64,000 nt of DNA. Origin: Tenuifilum sp040752515. Lineage in GTDB: Bacteria; Bacteroidota; Bacteroidia; Bacteroidales; Tenuifilaceae. Below are positions 17,099 through 27,200 of the stretch, piece after piece. A program made the translations under genes and the position numbers. The stretch spans positions 1 through 64,000 of the forward strand of contig JBFMGQ010000013.1 of assembly GCA_040752515.1 (NCBI GenBank). The letters run 5' to 3'. Each line of letters starts with the position of its first letter. Positions within the stretch are counted from its first letter, which is position 1. The notes under the pieces were generated by a model that did not search any database, was not told the DNA's origin, and was given only the letters and a program-made list of their open reading frames with translations.

Positions 17099-17130
17099 TT
17101 TGCTTTAGTTCTTTTTTTTTAATACTTTTG
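17099..17130 (+). promoter_or_regulatory. Bacteroidota-type promoter of SiaC-like gene pair
   Basis: TTTG at 17099 and TACTTTTG at 17123 are separated by 20 bases, a full match to the TTTG/TAnnTTTG consensus. The ATG lies 38 bases beyond. Confidence 0.65.
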
Positions 17131-17168
17131 ACAATAGTCCTTAATTGTTAAGGTTTAATCCTAAGCGA

Positions 17169-17675
17169 ATGGGAATACTCATCGAAAAAACACAGGATTG
17201 TCCGTATGTAAATTTCTCTGAGGAAGGGATTCTGGAAATTGAAGGTCGTTCAATTACCGAAGATCCCTTTACTTTTTGGCAACCTCTCCTGGAATGGGTT
17301 GAAAATTACTGTCAAAGGCCGATGCCTAACACGAAGGTTATCATTTTTTTAGAGTATTCAAATAGTAGTTCCAATAAGTATATCAGTGAAATTTTCCGTA
17401 AGCTCGAGGAGGTGCATGGCGCTAAAACCCACGTTTCAGTTAAATGGCGCCATGAACTCGAAGACGATGCCATCCTTCAGCTAGGACATGATTTTGCATC
17501 AATTTTCGATTTACCTTTCGAATTTATTGGGGTAGATGTGGAAAAGGAGCGCTTTAAAAAGATTAAGATTCGTAGCAAGAAAACCGGTAGCGAGGCCATA
17601 ATTTCCTATCGATACTGGGATGCAATTGTTAGAAATGGGCATGGCGATGAGTATCAAATTTTACAAGAATTTTAA
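17169..17675 (+). CDS. SiaC-family (DUF1987) regulatory phosphoprotein
   Basis: A 168-residue cytoplasmic protein with the SiaC/DUF1987 layout: TQDCPYVNF and an IEGRSITEDPFTFWQPLLEW segment, then LEYSNSSSNK, then VSVKWRHELEDDAI. In Pseudomonas aeruginosa SiaC is phosphorylated by SiaB and dephosphorylated by SiaA, and its unphosphorylated form acts on a partner. The matching acceptor here is probably Ser66 in NSSS. It carries an extra C-terminal tail of about 35 residues, basic at first (KKIKIRSKKTGS), that the other three copies lack; this may bind a different partner. The ATG at 17169 is chosen over an upstream TTG. It is probably co-transcribed with the next gene, 51 bases on. Confidence 0.85.
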   Translation: MGILIEKTQDCPYVNFSEEGILEIEGRSITEDPFTFWQPLLEWVENYCQRPMPNTKVIIFLEYSNSSSNKYISEIFRKLEEVHGAKTHVSVKWRHELEDDAILQLGHDFASIFDLPFEFIGVDVEKERFKKIKIRSKKTGSEAIISYRYWDAIVRNGHGDEYQILQEF

Positions 17676-17726
17676 TAGTATCTTATTTTTTTGCATATTT
17701 GTTTTTTAGTGATAAAACTTTTGGTT

Positions 17727-18113
17727 ATGCAAAAGTACGAGTTGAGAGAAACGGCAACAACACCATACGTTAACTTCGATCCCGATACCGGCATTATTCG
17801 TATGGAGGGACGATCGATTCCTGAAAATGTTATCGATTTTTACCAACCCATTCTGCGATGGATTGACGAATATTCTGCTAATCCACAACCCGAGACAGTA
17901 ATTCACTTAAAGTTTGAGTACTTCAACACCAGCTCCTCAAAACGTATTTTTGATATCATGAAAAAGTTCGAAAAGCTTGCTGTTGATAGCGGTAAAAAGG
18001 TTACCATAAATTGGTATTTCGAGGAAGACGATGAAGATATTTACTTTGCTGGCAACGATTACAAGGCTTTGATTAATAAGGTGGATTTTAATCTGGTCGA
18101 AATTAAAGGCTAA
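17727..18113 (+). CDS. SiaC-family (DUF1987) regulatory phosphoprotein
   Basis: A 128-residue cytoplasmic protein of the SiaC/DUF1987 family: TTPYVNFDPDTG, MEGRSIPENVIDFYQPIL, FEYFNTSSSKRIFDI and INWYFEEDDEDIYFAG. Thr68 in NTSS is the likely phosphorylation site. It is the most typical of the four copies in the window. The ATG at 17727 follows a short gap after the first copy, and a strong terminator follows at 18135. No kinase or phosphatase is adjacent. The nearest candidates are the SpoIIE phosphatase at 7.6-10.9 kb and the SiaB-like kinase at 56.2 kb. Confidence 0.88.
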   Translation: MQKYELRETATTPYVNFDPDTGIIRMEGRSIPENVIDFYQPILRWIDEYSANPQPETVIHLKFEYFNTSSSKRIFDIMKKFEKLAVDSGKKVTINWYFEEDDEDIYFAGNDYKALINKVDFNLVEIKG

Positions 18114-18134
18114 TAGTTTAATTTGATTGGCATG

Positions 18135-18162
18135 AATCACCCCGACGGGGTGATTGTTTTTT
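18135..18162 (+). terminator. Rho-independent terminator after the SiaC-like pair
   Basis: A 9-bp stem AATCACCCC/GGGGTGATT with a 3-base loop, then G and six T. It ends directly before the ATG of the HD hydrolase gene. Confidence 0.9.
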
Positions 18163-19422
18163 ATGAATGGGACTAATAAGAAGAAAATTGTTAACGATCC
18201 GGTTCATGGCTTCATCAGCATTAGCCACCCTCTCATATTTGATTTAATTGAACATCCCTACTTTCAGCGGCTACGAAACATTAAGCAACTTGGATTAAGT
18301 TATCTTGTTTACCCTGGGGCTGTTCATTCCCGTTTTCAGCATTGCATTGGGGCCATGCATTTACTCGATTTGGCCATTGAAACCCTGCGGGGTAAGGGAC
18401 TCGAAATTACAGATCGGGAAGCCGAAGCGGCTGCAGTGGCAATCCTGCTTCACGATATTGGGCACGGCCCTTTCTCTCATGCCCTGGAGCATGTGATTGC
18501 AAACGATATTAGTCACGAACACCTTAGCCGCTGCTTCCTTTACCAGCTAAACAAGGAGTTTGACGGCAAACTGTCGCTTGCTATTGATATTTTCGAAGAT
18601 AAATATCCAAGACATTTCCTACACCAGCTTATTTCGGGGCAACTCGACATGGACCGTATGGATTACCTTAAACGCGACAGTTTTTTCACTGGTGTATCAG
18701 AGGGGATAATTGGTACCGAGCGAATTATTAAAATGTTGAATGTGGCCAACGATACTTTAGTGGTTGAGGCCAAGGGAATATACTCCATCGAAAAATTTCT
18801 GATTGCCCGCAGGCTAATGTACTGGCAGGTTTACCTTCACAAAACAGTTGTGGCTGCTGAGCAGGTGCTAATTAAATTGCTTGAACGTGCCAAGGAGTTA
18901 TTATCACAGGACCATGATATTGCGTGCAATGGGGCATTATTATTCTTACTAAAAAACAGGTTAACCAAAGCTGATTTTTTCCCCAATGCCACCGGTATGG
19001 AGGCTCCTGTTCCTCTCCAGCACTTTGCCTCGATTGATGATAACGATGTTATGGTTGCGGCTAAGCAATGGATGCACCATAGCGATAAAGCCCTATCACA
19101 TCTTGCCACTATGATTGTTAATCGCCGATTACCAAGCGTTGAGTTGAACAGCACTGGTTTCGATAGCTTAAGGCTAAACCGCTTGGTGGCAGAATTTAAA
19201 AAGCAGCATGTCGATTTAGCCGATTTCTACAACTACTTTGTTTTCACCGATTCCATTAGCATTAATGCTTATAGCCCAGGCGAAGAAGCAATTCAAATTC
19301 TTTACAACAACGGCAAGCTGATTGATATAGCCATTGCATCGGATATGCTCAATGCTAGGGCGTTATCCGATGAAACCAAAAAATTTTTTATTTGTTACCC
19401 TAAACAGCTTAGGGGCATTTAG
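18163..19422 (+). CDS. HD-domain phosphohydrolase (dNTPase-like)
   Basis: A 419-residue soluble protein of the HD superfamily related to bacterial dGTPase/SAMHD1-like enzymes. Metal ligands are visible: HSRFQHCIGAMHL (first His), AILLHDIGHGPFSHALEH (the HD pair), and QLDMDRMDYLKRD (later Asp). The N-terminal KIVNDPVHGFISI and PYFQRLRNIKQLG segments are typical of this subgroup. Members hydrolyse deoxynucleotides or other phosphate esters; the substrate is unknown. Start is the ATG at 18163; an upstream TTG lies in the terminator of the previous gene. The lipid A genes follow on the same strand after 42 bases. Confidence 0.85.
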   Translation: MNGTNKKKIVNDPVHGFISISHPLIFDLIEHPYFQRLRNIKQLGLSYLVYPGAVHSRFQHCIGAMHLLDLAIETLRGKGLEITDREAEAAAVAILLHDIGHGPFSHALEHVIANDISHEHLSRCFLYQLNKEFDGKLSLAIDIFEDKYPRHFLHQLISGQLDMDRMDYLKRDSFFTGVSEGIIGTERIIKMLNVANDTLVVEAKGIYSIEKFLIARRLMYWQVYLHKTVVAAEQVLIKLLERAKELLSQDHDIACNGALLFLLKNRLTKADFFPNATGMEAPVPLQHFASIDDNDVMVAAKQWMHHSDKALSHLATMIVNRRLPSVELNSTGFDSLRLNRLVAEFKKQHVDLADFYNYFVFTDSISINAYSPGEEAIQILYNNGKLIDIAIASDMLNARALSDETKKFFICYPKQLRGI

Positions 19423-19433
19423 ATTAAATTAAT

Positions 19434-19441
19434 TAGTTTTG
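19434..19441 (+). promoter_or_regulatory. Possible -7 box ahead of lpxD
   Basis: TAGTTTTG matches the Bacteroidota -7 consensus TAnnTTTG and lies 24 bases before the lpxD ATG. No good -33 TTTG at the right distance was seen. Confidence 0.35.
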
Positions 19442-19464
19442 CAGATTGTTTACAATAATATAAT

Positions 19465-20511
19465 ATGGAATTTACAGCAAAGCTTATAGCTGATTACTTG
19501 GGAGGTTCAGTTGAGGGCGATCCCAACGTGAAGGTTCATACAGTGGCTAAAATTGAGGAGGGATTTCCCGGTTCGCTTGCTTTCCTGGCTAATCCGAAAT
19601 ACATACCTTACATTTATACCACTAAGGCATCCATTGTCCTAGTAAATAACGATTTTGTTCCCGATCAGCCCGTTGAGGCTACCCTTGTGAGGGTAAATAA
19701 CGCTTACGAGGCTTTTGCATCGTTACTGAATTTGTATGCCCAATCAAAACAGCCCAGAAGCGGTATTGAGGAGCCTTCGTTCATACATAAATCAGCCAAA
19801 ATTGGTAAAAATCCATATATTGGTGCATTCACCTATATTGCCGAAGACGCCATTTTAGGTGATAATGTGAAAATTTACCCCCAGGTTTACATTGGGCCAA
19901 GAGTTAAGGTGGGCGACAATACCATAATTTACCCGGGTGTAGTGATCTACGAGGAGTGTGTAATAGGTAGCAACTGCATTATTCATAGCGGAGCTATTAT
20001 TGGCGCCGATGGTTTTGGTTTTGCATCGAGCGAGGATACCAACTACAAGAAAATCCCTCAAATTGGCAATGTGATAATTGAGGATTATGTTGAAATTGGA
20101 GCCAATGCAACGGTTGACAGGGCTACCATGGGCTCGACAATACTCCGTAAAGGGGTTAAAATTGATGACCATGTGCACATTGCCCACAATGTTGAGGTTG
20201 GAGAAAATACTGTTATGGCTGCCCAAACAGGGGTTGCCGGCTCGACCAAGATAGGCAAAAACTGCATGTTTGGAGGTCAGGTTGGAGTAAGCCCCCATGT
20301 GAAAATTGCCGATGGGGTTAAAGCTGGGGCTCAGGCAGGTATATCGGGCGACATCAAAAAACCTGGCGTAATAGTTTTAGGAAGCCCTGCCAATGAAATC
20401 AGTAAACAACGCCGTTCAATGGCGGTGTATAAAAATCTACCCGAGCTGATGAATAAAATTCATGAGCTGGAAAAGGTAGTTGAAGAATTACGAACGAAAC
20501 TTAATGGTTAA
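19465..20511 (+). CDS. lpxD: UDP-3-O-acylglucosamine N-acyltransferase
   Basis: A 348-residue enzyme that adds the N-linked hydroxyacyl chain to UDP-3-O-acyl-glucosamine, the third step of lipid A synthesis. The N-terminal uridine-binding domain (about 1-100) precedes a left-handed beta-helix of hexapeptide repeats (IGKNPYIGAFTYIAEDAILG onward) and a C-terminal helix. His241 in HIAHNVEVG is the expected catalytic residue. The family motif GADGFGFA is present near residue 177. Length is normal. It is first in the order lpxD, lpxC-fabZ, lpxA, typical of Bacteroidota. Confidence 0.96.
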   Translation: MEFTAKLIADYLGGSVEGDPNVKVHTVAKIEEGFPGSLAFLANPKYIPYIYTTKASIVLVNNDFVPDQPVEATLVRVNNAYEAFASLLNLYAQSKQPRSGIEEPSFIHKSAKIGKNPYIGAFTYIAEDAILGDNVKIYPQVYIGPRVKVGDNTIIYPGVVIYEECVIGSNCIIHSGAIIGADGFGFASSEDTNYKKIPQIGNVIIEDYVEIGANATVDRATMGSTILRKGVKIDDHVHIAHNVEVGENTVMAAQTGVAGSTKIGKNCMFGGQVGVSPHVKIADGVKAGAQAGISGDIKKPGVIVLGSPANEISKQRRSMAVYKNLPELMNKIHELEKVVEELRTKLNG

Positions 20512-20517
20512 TAAATG

Positions 20518-20540
20518 AAGGCGCGTATTACGCCTTTTTG
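20518..20540 (+). terminator. Weak hairpin between lpxD and lpxC-fabZ
   Basis: A 6-bp stem AAGGCG/CGCCTT followed by T. It may end part of the transcripts or act as an attenuator within the lipid A cluster. Confidence 0.5.
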
Positions 20541-20564
20541 TCGTTTAACTGAAATTTTACGCAA

Positions 20565-21962
20565 ATGACAGATAAACAAAGAACTATAGCACAAGCAGTT
20601 ACCTTAACGGGCAAGGGATTACATACCGGAGCCGAGGTTGAGGTTTCAATTCTACCAGCCGATGTTAACACCGGCATTATTTTCCAACGTACCGATATGG
20701 AAGGTCAGCCCAAAATTGAAGCGGTTGCCGATAATGTTATTGATACCTCCAGGGGGACAACTATTGCGGTTAAAAATGCCAAGGTTAGCACCATTGAACA
20801 TATGATGGCTGCTCTTTACGGCATGGGAATCGATAACGCACTTGTACAGGTAAATGGCCCCGAAATGCCTATTATGGATGGCAGCTCAAAGTATTTTGTT
20901 GAGGCCATTGCAAAAGTAGGAACCATTGAGCAAGGTGCTGAACGTAACTATCTTTGCATAAAGGAGAAGATGGTTTACACCGATGAAAAGAACAACATCG
21001 AAATTGTAATCTACCCCGACGATAAGCTAAGTATCGACGTAATGGTCGATTACAACTCAAGAGTGCTTGGACACCAGTACGCCAAGATGAACTCAATTGA
21101 GGAGTTCCCTGAACAGATATCGCCTTGCCGTACCTTTGTGTTCTTCCATGAACTTGAGGTGCTTTTAAAACATAATCTCATTAAAGGTGGCGATTTAGAG
21201 AACGCCATAGTGGTTATGGAGCACAAGGTGCCCCAGGAAGAACTCGATCGAATTGCCGATCTCTTTAATAAACCTCATATTGCCGTTAAGCCAGAGGGGA
21301 TTTTGAATAATCTCGATTTACACTTCGATAACGAACCTGCCCGCCACAAACTGCTCGACATGGTTGGCGATTTTGCCCTTGTTGGGGCTCGCATTAAAGG
21401 GAAAATTATTGCCATGCGTCCCGGACACAAGGCTAATACTGAGTTTGCAAAAGTTCTCAGGAAACATTATAAGCAGGAGCGCTTAAAACCCGTTGCCCCT
21501 GAGTACGATCCCAACAAGCCCCCTTTAATGGATGTGAACCAGATTATGAAGATACTCCCTCATCGCCATCCCTTCCTACTTATCGACAAAATACTATACA
21601 TGGATGGCACTACCGTGGTGGGTATGAAGAACGTTACCATGAACGAGGCTTTCTTTGTGGGGCATTTCCCTGGTGAACCTGTTATGCCAGGCGTGCTCCA
21701 GGTTGAAGCAATGGCACAAACAGGGGGTATTCTTGTTCTTAATACCGTTCCCGATCCAGAGAATTACCTTACTTATTTCTTAAAGATTGATCAGGTTCGC
21801 TTTAAGCGAAAAGTTGTTCCCGGCGATACCATTCTGTTTAAGTGCTTCCTCAACGAACCCATTCGTAGGGGAATAGCTAACATGACCGGACAAGCATTTG
21901 TTGGCGATCAGTTAGTTATGGAAGGAATACTTATGGCGCAAATAACTAAAGTTAAGGAATAA
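20565..21962 (+). CDS. lpxC/fabZ: Bifunctional UDP-3-O-acyl-GlcNAc deacetylase / hydroxyacyl-ACP dehydratase
   Basis: A 465-residue fusion. About residues 1-310 are LpxC, the zinc deacetylase committing step of lipid A synthesis: zinc ligands in STIEHMMAALYG and in ARHKLLDMVGD, and the TGKGLHTG start. About 320-465 are FabZ, which dehydrates 3-hydroxyacyl-ACP: active-site His in LPHRHPFLLID and Glu in PGVLQVEAMAQ. The fusion is usual in Bacteroidota and puts the two enzymes competing for hydroxyacyl-ACP on one chain. Its stop overlaps the lpxA start by one base, so translational coupling is likely. Confidence 0.96.
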   Translation: MTDKQRTIAQAVTLTGKGLHTGAEVEVSILPADVNTGIIFQRTDMEGQPKIEAVADNVIDTSRGTTIAVKNAKVSTIEHMMAALYGMGIDNALVQVNGPEMPIMDGSSKYFVEAIAKVGTIEQGAERNYLCIKEKMVYTDEKNNIEIVIYPDDKLSIDVMVDYNSRVLGHQYAKMNSIEEFPEQISPCRTFVFFHELEVLLKHNLIKGGDLENAIVVMEHKVPQEELDRIADLFNKPHIAVKPEGILNNLDLHFDNEPARHKLLDMVGDFALVGARIKGKIIAMRPGHKANTEFAKVLRKHYKQERLKPVAPEYDPNKPPLMDVNQIMKILPHRHPFLLIDKILYMDGTTVVGMKNVTMNEAFFVGHFPGEPVMPGVLQVEAMAQTGGILVLNTVPDPENYLTYFLKIDQVRFKRKVVPGDTILFKCFLNEPIRRGIANMTGQAFVGDQLVMEGILMAQITKVKE

Positions 21963-22771
21963 TGACACAGCATAGCAACACATTTATTCATCCGGATGCT
22001 AAAATTGGCAAGGATGTAACCATAGGCCCATTCTCATACATTGCAGGCGATGTTGTAATAGGCGATGGCACTTGGATTGGCCCAAATGTTACAATTATGG
22101 ATGGGGCACGCATTGGTAAGAACTGCCGTATTTTCCCCGGTGCAGTTATTTCGGCCATACCCCAAGATTTGAAGTTTAAGGGCGAAATAACTACCGCTGA
22201 AATTGGCGATAACACTACCATTCGCGAATGTGCTACTGTAAACCGCGGAACTGCCTCGAGAGGGAAAACGGTTGTGGGCAGCCATTGCCTTTTAATGGCT
22301 TACTCGCACATTGCCCACGATTGTATCCTCAAGGATCATATCATCATAGGTAATGGAACTCAAATTGCCGGTGAGGTAGAAATTGACGACCATGCTATCC
22401 TTAGCGCTCATGTGCTTGTGCATCAGTTTGAACGTATAGGCGCCCATGTGATGATTCAGGGAGGATCAAAAGTAAATAAGGATATTCCTCCTTTTATTAT
22501 TGCTGCTCGCGAACCGTTAACCTTTGCTGGTATCAATCTAGTTGGACTTCGCCGAAGAGGGTTTACTGCCCAGCAAATTGGCACCATACAGGAGCTATAC
22601 CGCAATATTTATAATAAGGGCATGAATGTTAGCCAGGCACTTGCTTACATTGAAGAGAACATGGAGCCTACCCCCGAACGCGAAATGGTAACCTCATTTA
22701 TCAAAAACTCTAAGCGAGGCATAGTTAGGGAGTACACAGGTTCCAATCCCGACGAGGGTGTTGAACTTTAA
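21962..22771 (+). CDS. lpxA: UDP-N-acetylglucosamine acyltransferase
   Basis: A 269-residue cytoplasmic trimeric acyltransferase that transfers a 3-hydroxyacyl chain from ACP to UDP-GlcNAc, the first step of lipid A synthesis. Left-handed beta-helix hexapeptide repeats run from residue 8 (FIHPDAKIGKDVTIGPFSYI). The catalytic His lies in AYSHIAHDC. The HQFERIGAHVMIQGGSKV segment and the helical C-terminus are typical. Length is normal. The start overlaps the lpxC-fabZ stop, and a strong terminator follows. Confidence 0.96.
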   Translation: MTQHSNTFIHPDAKIGKDVTIGPFSYIAGDVVIGDGTWIGPNVTIMDGARIGKNCRIFPGAVISAIPQDLKFKGEITTAEIGDNTTIRECATVNRGTASRGKTVVGSHCLLMAYSHIAHDCILKDHIIIGNGTQIAGEVEIDDHAILSAHVLVHQFERIGAHVMIQGGSKVNKDIPPFIIAAREPLTFAGINLVGLRRRGFTAQQIGTIQELYRNIYNKGMNVSQALAYIEENMEPTPEREMVTSFIKNSKRGIVREYTGSNPDEGVEL

Positions 22772-22779
22772 GTATAACT

Positions 22780-22806
22780 TGCCGGCTTTTGCCGGCATTT
22801 TTTTTG
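22780..22806 (+). terminator. Rho-independent terminator of the lpx cluster
   Basis: A GCCGGC/GCCGGC stem with a 4-base loop and eight T after an intervening A. Confidence 0.88.
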
Positions 22807-22835
22807 CTTTACGTTAATCCCTTTTAGTATATTTG
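22803..22835 (+). promoter_or_regulatory. Putative promoter of waaA
   Basis: TTTG at 22803, 21 bases, then TATATTTG at 22828: a good match to the Bacteroidota consensus. It overlaps the T tract of the lpx terminator, so waaA is likely a separate unit. Confidence 0.55.
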
Positions 22836-22859
22836 ACTCAACATTAACATTCTTTCTTT

Positions 22860-24089
22860 ATGGTATTTTTGTATAACCTTTCAATAAGGGTTTACTGGGT
22901 GCTGGTTATTCTGACATCGGCATTTAACACCAAGGCAAAACAATTCTATAGGGGTAGGAAAGGGATTTGGGAACGTATTAAAAGCCAGGTTGAGCCGGGC
23001 GCGCATATTATTTGGGTTCACTGCTCCTCGTTAGGTGAGTTTGAACAGGGCCGGCCAGTTATAGAGGCTATCAAGCAAAATAAGCCCAATGCCAAAATAT
23101 TGCTTACTTTCTTTTCTCCTTCGGGTTATGAGGTACGAAAGAATTACTCAGGAGCCCATTACATTTTCTACTTACCCCTCGACACCTATTCCAATGCACG
23201 GAGATTCATTAAAATGGTAAACCCGGCCATGGCCATTTTTATTAAGTATGAGTTTTGGTATCATTACCTCAATGAGTTGAAGAAAAAGAATATACCCACC
23301 TACCTGGTGTCGGCCATTTTCCGACCCGACCAGGTATTCTTTAAGCCCTATGGTGGTTGGTACCGTAAGTTCTTAAAATCCTTTACTTACTTTTTTGTAC
23401 AGAATCAGCAATCGAGGGAATTACTTGAAAAAATTGGTTTTACCAATGTGGTGGTTACAGGTGATACCCGATTCGACAGGGTTGCAAGAATTGCAGCCGA
23501 CGCTAAAAGCATTCCTATTGTAGAGAGTTTTGCCGGCAACCATAAAGTACTTGTAGCCGGAAGTACTTGGCCTAAAGATGAAGAGGTGTTACTGCCAATG
23601 ATAAAAAAGTTTCCGGAACTAAAAATTGTGGTAGTTCCGCATGAGGTAACCGAGTCGCATGTTAATGATATTTTAAGCAAAGCTCCAGTTAGGGCAGTTC
23701 GGTTTACCAAAACAAATACCGACGATGTTAAGCAGGCTGGAATCCTTGTTGTTGATACCGTTGGGCTGCTATCATCAATTTACAGGTACGGTTATGTAGC
23801 CTATGTTGGCGGGGGATTTGGTGTAGGCATTCACAACACGCTGGAAGCAGCAGCATACGGTATTCCCGTAATATTTGGCCCTAATTACCAAAAATTCCAA
23901 GAAGCCAAAGATTTATTAGCCTGCAAAGCAGGATTTTCTATTAAAACTTCCGATGAGCTATCGGATTTACTAAACTTATTGCTCTTCGATAAAAAAATGT
24001 ATTTGACATCGGCAAGCGAAGCAAAACAATTGGTAAATTCAAACGTTGGAGCTACCCAGAAAATTATTGGAATTATTACAACTTCATGA
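22860..24089 (+). CDS. waaA: 3-deoxy-D-manno-octulosonic acid (Kdo) transferase
   Basis: A 409-residue GT30 enzyme that adds Kdo to the lipid A precursor. An N-terminal hydrophobic anchor (VFLYNLSIRVYWVLVIL) is followed by two Rossmann-like domains. Seen: HCSSLGEFEQGRP (the catalytic Glu in SLGE), FSPSGYEVRKN, IKYEFWYHYL, VAGSTWPKDEEVLLP, and the nucleotide-sugar binding region GGGFGVGIHNTLEAAAYG. Length is normal. It follows the lpx genes but has its own promoter. Confidence 0.94.
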   Translation: MVFLYNLSIRVYWVLVILTSAFNTKAKQFYRGRKGIWERIKSQVEPGAHIIWVHCSSLGEFEQGRPVIEAIKQNKPNAKILLTFFSPSGYEVRKNYSGAHYIFYLPLDTYSNARRFIKMVNPAMAIFIKYEFWYHYLNELKKKNIPTYLVSAIFRPDQVFFKPYGGWYRKFLKSFTYFFVQNQQSRELLEKIGFTNVVVTGDTRFDRVARIAADAKSIPIVESFAGNHKVLVAGSTWPKDEEVLLPMIKKFPELKIVVVPHEVTESHVNDILSKAPVRAVRFTKTNTDDVKQAGILVVDTVGLLSSIYRYGYVAYVGGGFGVGIHNTLEAAAYGIPVIFGPNYQKFQEAKDLLACKAGFSIKTSDELSDLLNLLLFDKKMYLTSASEAKQLVNSNVGATQKIIGIITTS

Positions 24090-24145
24090 AAGGTTCGGCT
24101 TCAAACGTTTGCGGGGGTTTAACAATTTGTTAATGATTTTGAAAG

Positions 24146-24174
24146 TTTGTTTTGTTTGTTATTGCATAATTTTG
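24146..24174 (+). promoter_or_regulatory. Possible promoter of the TonB receptor gene
   Basis: TAATTTTG at 24167 fits the -7 consensus. The nearest useful TTTG, at 24146, gives 17 bases of spacing, somewhat short. The ATG is 48 bases further on. Confidence 0.4.
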
Positions 24175-24221
24175 ATACTCAAATTTTCACTTAAATTAAC
24201 TAACAACTAAATCAAAAGCCT

Positions 24222-27200
24222 ATGTTCAAACAATTACGTAATTTACTACTAACCATTAGCATGGTGTTAACAGCACTAATGGCTAGCGGTCAGGGTGTAA
24301 CCACCGCAAATATGAGCGGTAAGGTTACTGATCAAAATGGTGGTACCCTTCCTGGGGCTACAGTGGTTGCTGTTCATGTACCTTCAGGTACAACATATGG
24401 AACAACAACTGGAACTAATGGTGTTTACTTCATGCCTTCAATGAGGGTTGGTGGCCCATACAAGGTAACCATCAGTTTTGTGGGTTACAAGGATGTTGTA
24501 TATGATGATGTTTACCTGAACCTTGGTACTACTTACAACCTCGACGCTCAACTTTCGGAATCGCAAGTTGAGATTCAAGAAGTAGTTGTTACAGGGGTAA
24601 GGAGTAACGTTTTCAGTTCCGACCGTACTGGTGCAGCAACCAGTATAACTAGAGAGTATATAGCTGCCTTACCTACCATAAGTCGTTCCATTAACGATTT
24701 CACCAAACTTACACCTCAAGCAAGTGGTCGTTCATTCGTGGGTCAGGATGCTAGATTAAACAACATCACTATCGACGGTTCAATTTTCAATAATAGTTTC
24801 GGTTTAGCCGACCAGCCTGGTGGAAGAACTGGAACTGCCCCCATATCGCTCGATGCTATTGAGGAAATTCAGGTATCTATCGCTCCATTCGATGTTCGTC
24901 AAGCAGGCTTTGTAGGAGCTGGTGTTAATGCTGTTACCAAAAGCGGTACTAACGATTTCTCCGGTTCTGCATTTTACACGGTTCGTAATCAAAGCTGGAT
25001 TGGCGATAAAGCACAGGGAGTTGATGTTACCTCGCAAGATTTTAATATTGCTCAATACGGATTCCGTTTAGGTGGCCCTATCATTAAGAATAAACTATTC
25101 TTCTTTGTTAACGGTGAATTTGAAACCGATTCCCGTCCCGCAACTTCATATAGAGCCAACTTGGGCGGGGAAACAGTTGGAGGAAATATCACCCGCGTTC
25201 TAAAAAGCGATTTGGATAACCTAAGTACTTTCTTAAAAGATAACTTCAACTACCAAACCGGTCCGTACCAAGGGTATAACAACGAAATGACAGGAAACAA
25301 ATTCTTGGTTAAGTTGGACTATAACATCAACAATAACAACAAGTTCAGCATTCGTTATAACTGGCTCGATTCCAAAACCGATGTGCTTTGCAGCAATAGT
25401 TCTTCACTTGGATTTGGTAACCGTAGAACCAATACTCAGGCACTTAACTACCAAAACTCCAACTATATACAAAAGGAGATTATCCATTCTGTAATTGGTG
25501 AATTGAACTCTACTTTTGGACGTTTTTCCAATAATTTGATTTTTGGTTACACCTACCAGAATGAGGACAGAGGTTCGCGGGGTGATTTCTTCCCCTTGGT
25601 TGAGATTCAAAATGCTTCTACTACCTATATCACTTTTGGTTTTGAACCTTTCACTCCTAATAACCAGTTAAGTTACAAAACATACCAATTGCAAAACAAT
25701 TTGACATACTTTGCTGGTAACCACACATTAACGGCAGGTTTCAATATTGAGCGATTCTCGTTCCGCAACGTATTCTTCCCTGGCTCGCAAAGTGTTTACG
25801 TTTATAATAGTTTAGCTGATTGGTACACCGATGCAAATGGCTATTTAGCTGACCCAAATAGAACTGTTAGCCCTGTTTCGCTTCGTAGGTTCCAATTAAG
25901 GTATTCAGCCCTACCTGGCGGTGCTGAACCTGTACAGCCAACCAGAGTAACTTATGCTGGTGCATATATTCAGGATCAATTTACACCTCTCAAAGGCTTG
26001 AAGATTACTGCCGGTATCCGCGTTGACGTTCCTATTTTCGATAATACCGGGTTCAAGAATGAGACCGTTGCTGGTCAAACCTTTATCGACAGGAAAGGTC
26101 AACCCTATAAAATTAATACCGAGAAATTGCCCGATCCTAAACTCCTTTACTCACCAAGGTTAGGTTTTAATTACGACGTTACTGGTGATCGTAAAATTCA
26201 ATTACGTGGTGGTACTGGCCTTTTCACCGGTCGTCCTGCCTTTGTTTGGATTTCGAACCAGATTGGCAACAATGGCGTGTTAACCGGATTCATTCAGGCC
26301 GACAATACAACTGCTTATCCATTCAACCCCGACCCAAAACACTACATTCCAAGCACCCCAACACTGCCCTCATCCTATGAGTTAGCCATTACCGATCCCG
26401 ACTTTAAATTCCCACAAACCTGGAGAACCAACCTTGCTGCTGACATTAAATTACCTTTCGGTTTCTTGAGTACCCTTGAATTTATCTACAACCAAGAGGT
26501 TAATGGAATTGGCTATTTTAATGCTAACCTGCCAATCTCAAATAATGTGGTTTACAGGCCTGGAGGAGTTATTGAGCGTCCTCGCTATACTGCAACACGC
26601 ATAAACAACAATGTTGTTAATGCTATAACCCTCGACAATTCAAACAACGGTTACGGTTACTCCTTGGCTGCAAGCATCGAAAAACCTTTTGCTAATGGTT
26701 TCTTTGTAAAGGCTGCCTACAACTTTGGTGTATCAAAGAATACTGTTGACCCAGGTTCTATTGCTGCCGGTTCCTACAACAACAACTTAATTTACTGGGA
26801 TCCCAATAATGCACCTTTGGCTTTTTCAAGTAACGACCAGCGTCATCGTTTCATTTTTGCCGCTTCATACAAACTTGAATATAAGAAATTCGGTTCAACT
26901 CAAATTGGTTTCTTCCTCGAAGGACGTAACCAAGGACGAACCAGTTACTTATACTCTAACGACCTCAATGGTGATGGCAATACTAACGACCTGTTGTACA
27001 TTCATAAGGATGCTTCAGAAATGAATTTTGTTTCTTACGACCCCGATGGAACAGGTCCAGCACCTACCTATACTGCTGCTGAACAGGTTGCTGACTGGGA
27101 AGCCTATATCAAACAGGATAAGTATTTAAGTGCAAATCGCGGTAACTTTGCTGAACGTAACGGTGTTGTGTTCCCATGGATTTGGAGTGCTGACCTCAAT

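Noticed and set aside
20518..20540. Strong operon break between lpxD and lpxC-fabZ
   Set aside because: The stem is only 6 bp and the genes are close together and conserved in order, so it is listed as a weak hairpin only.
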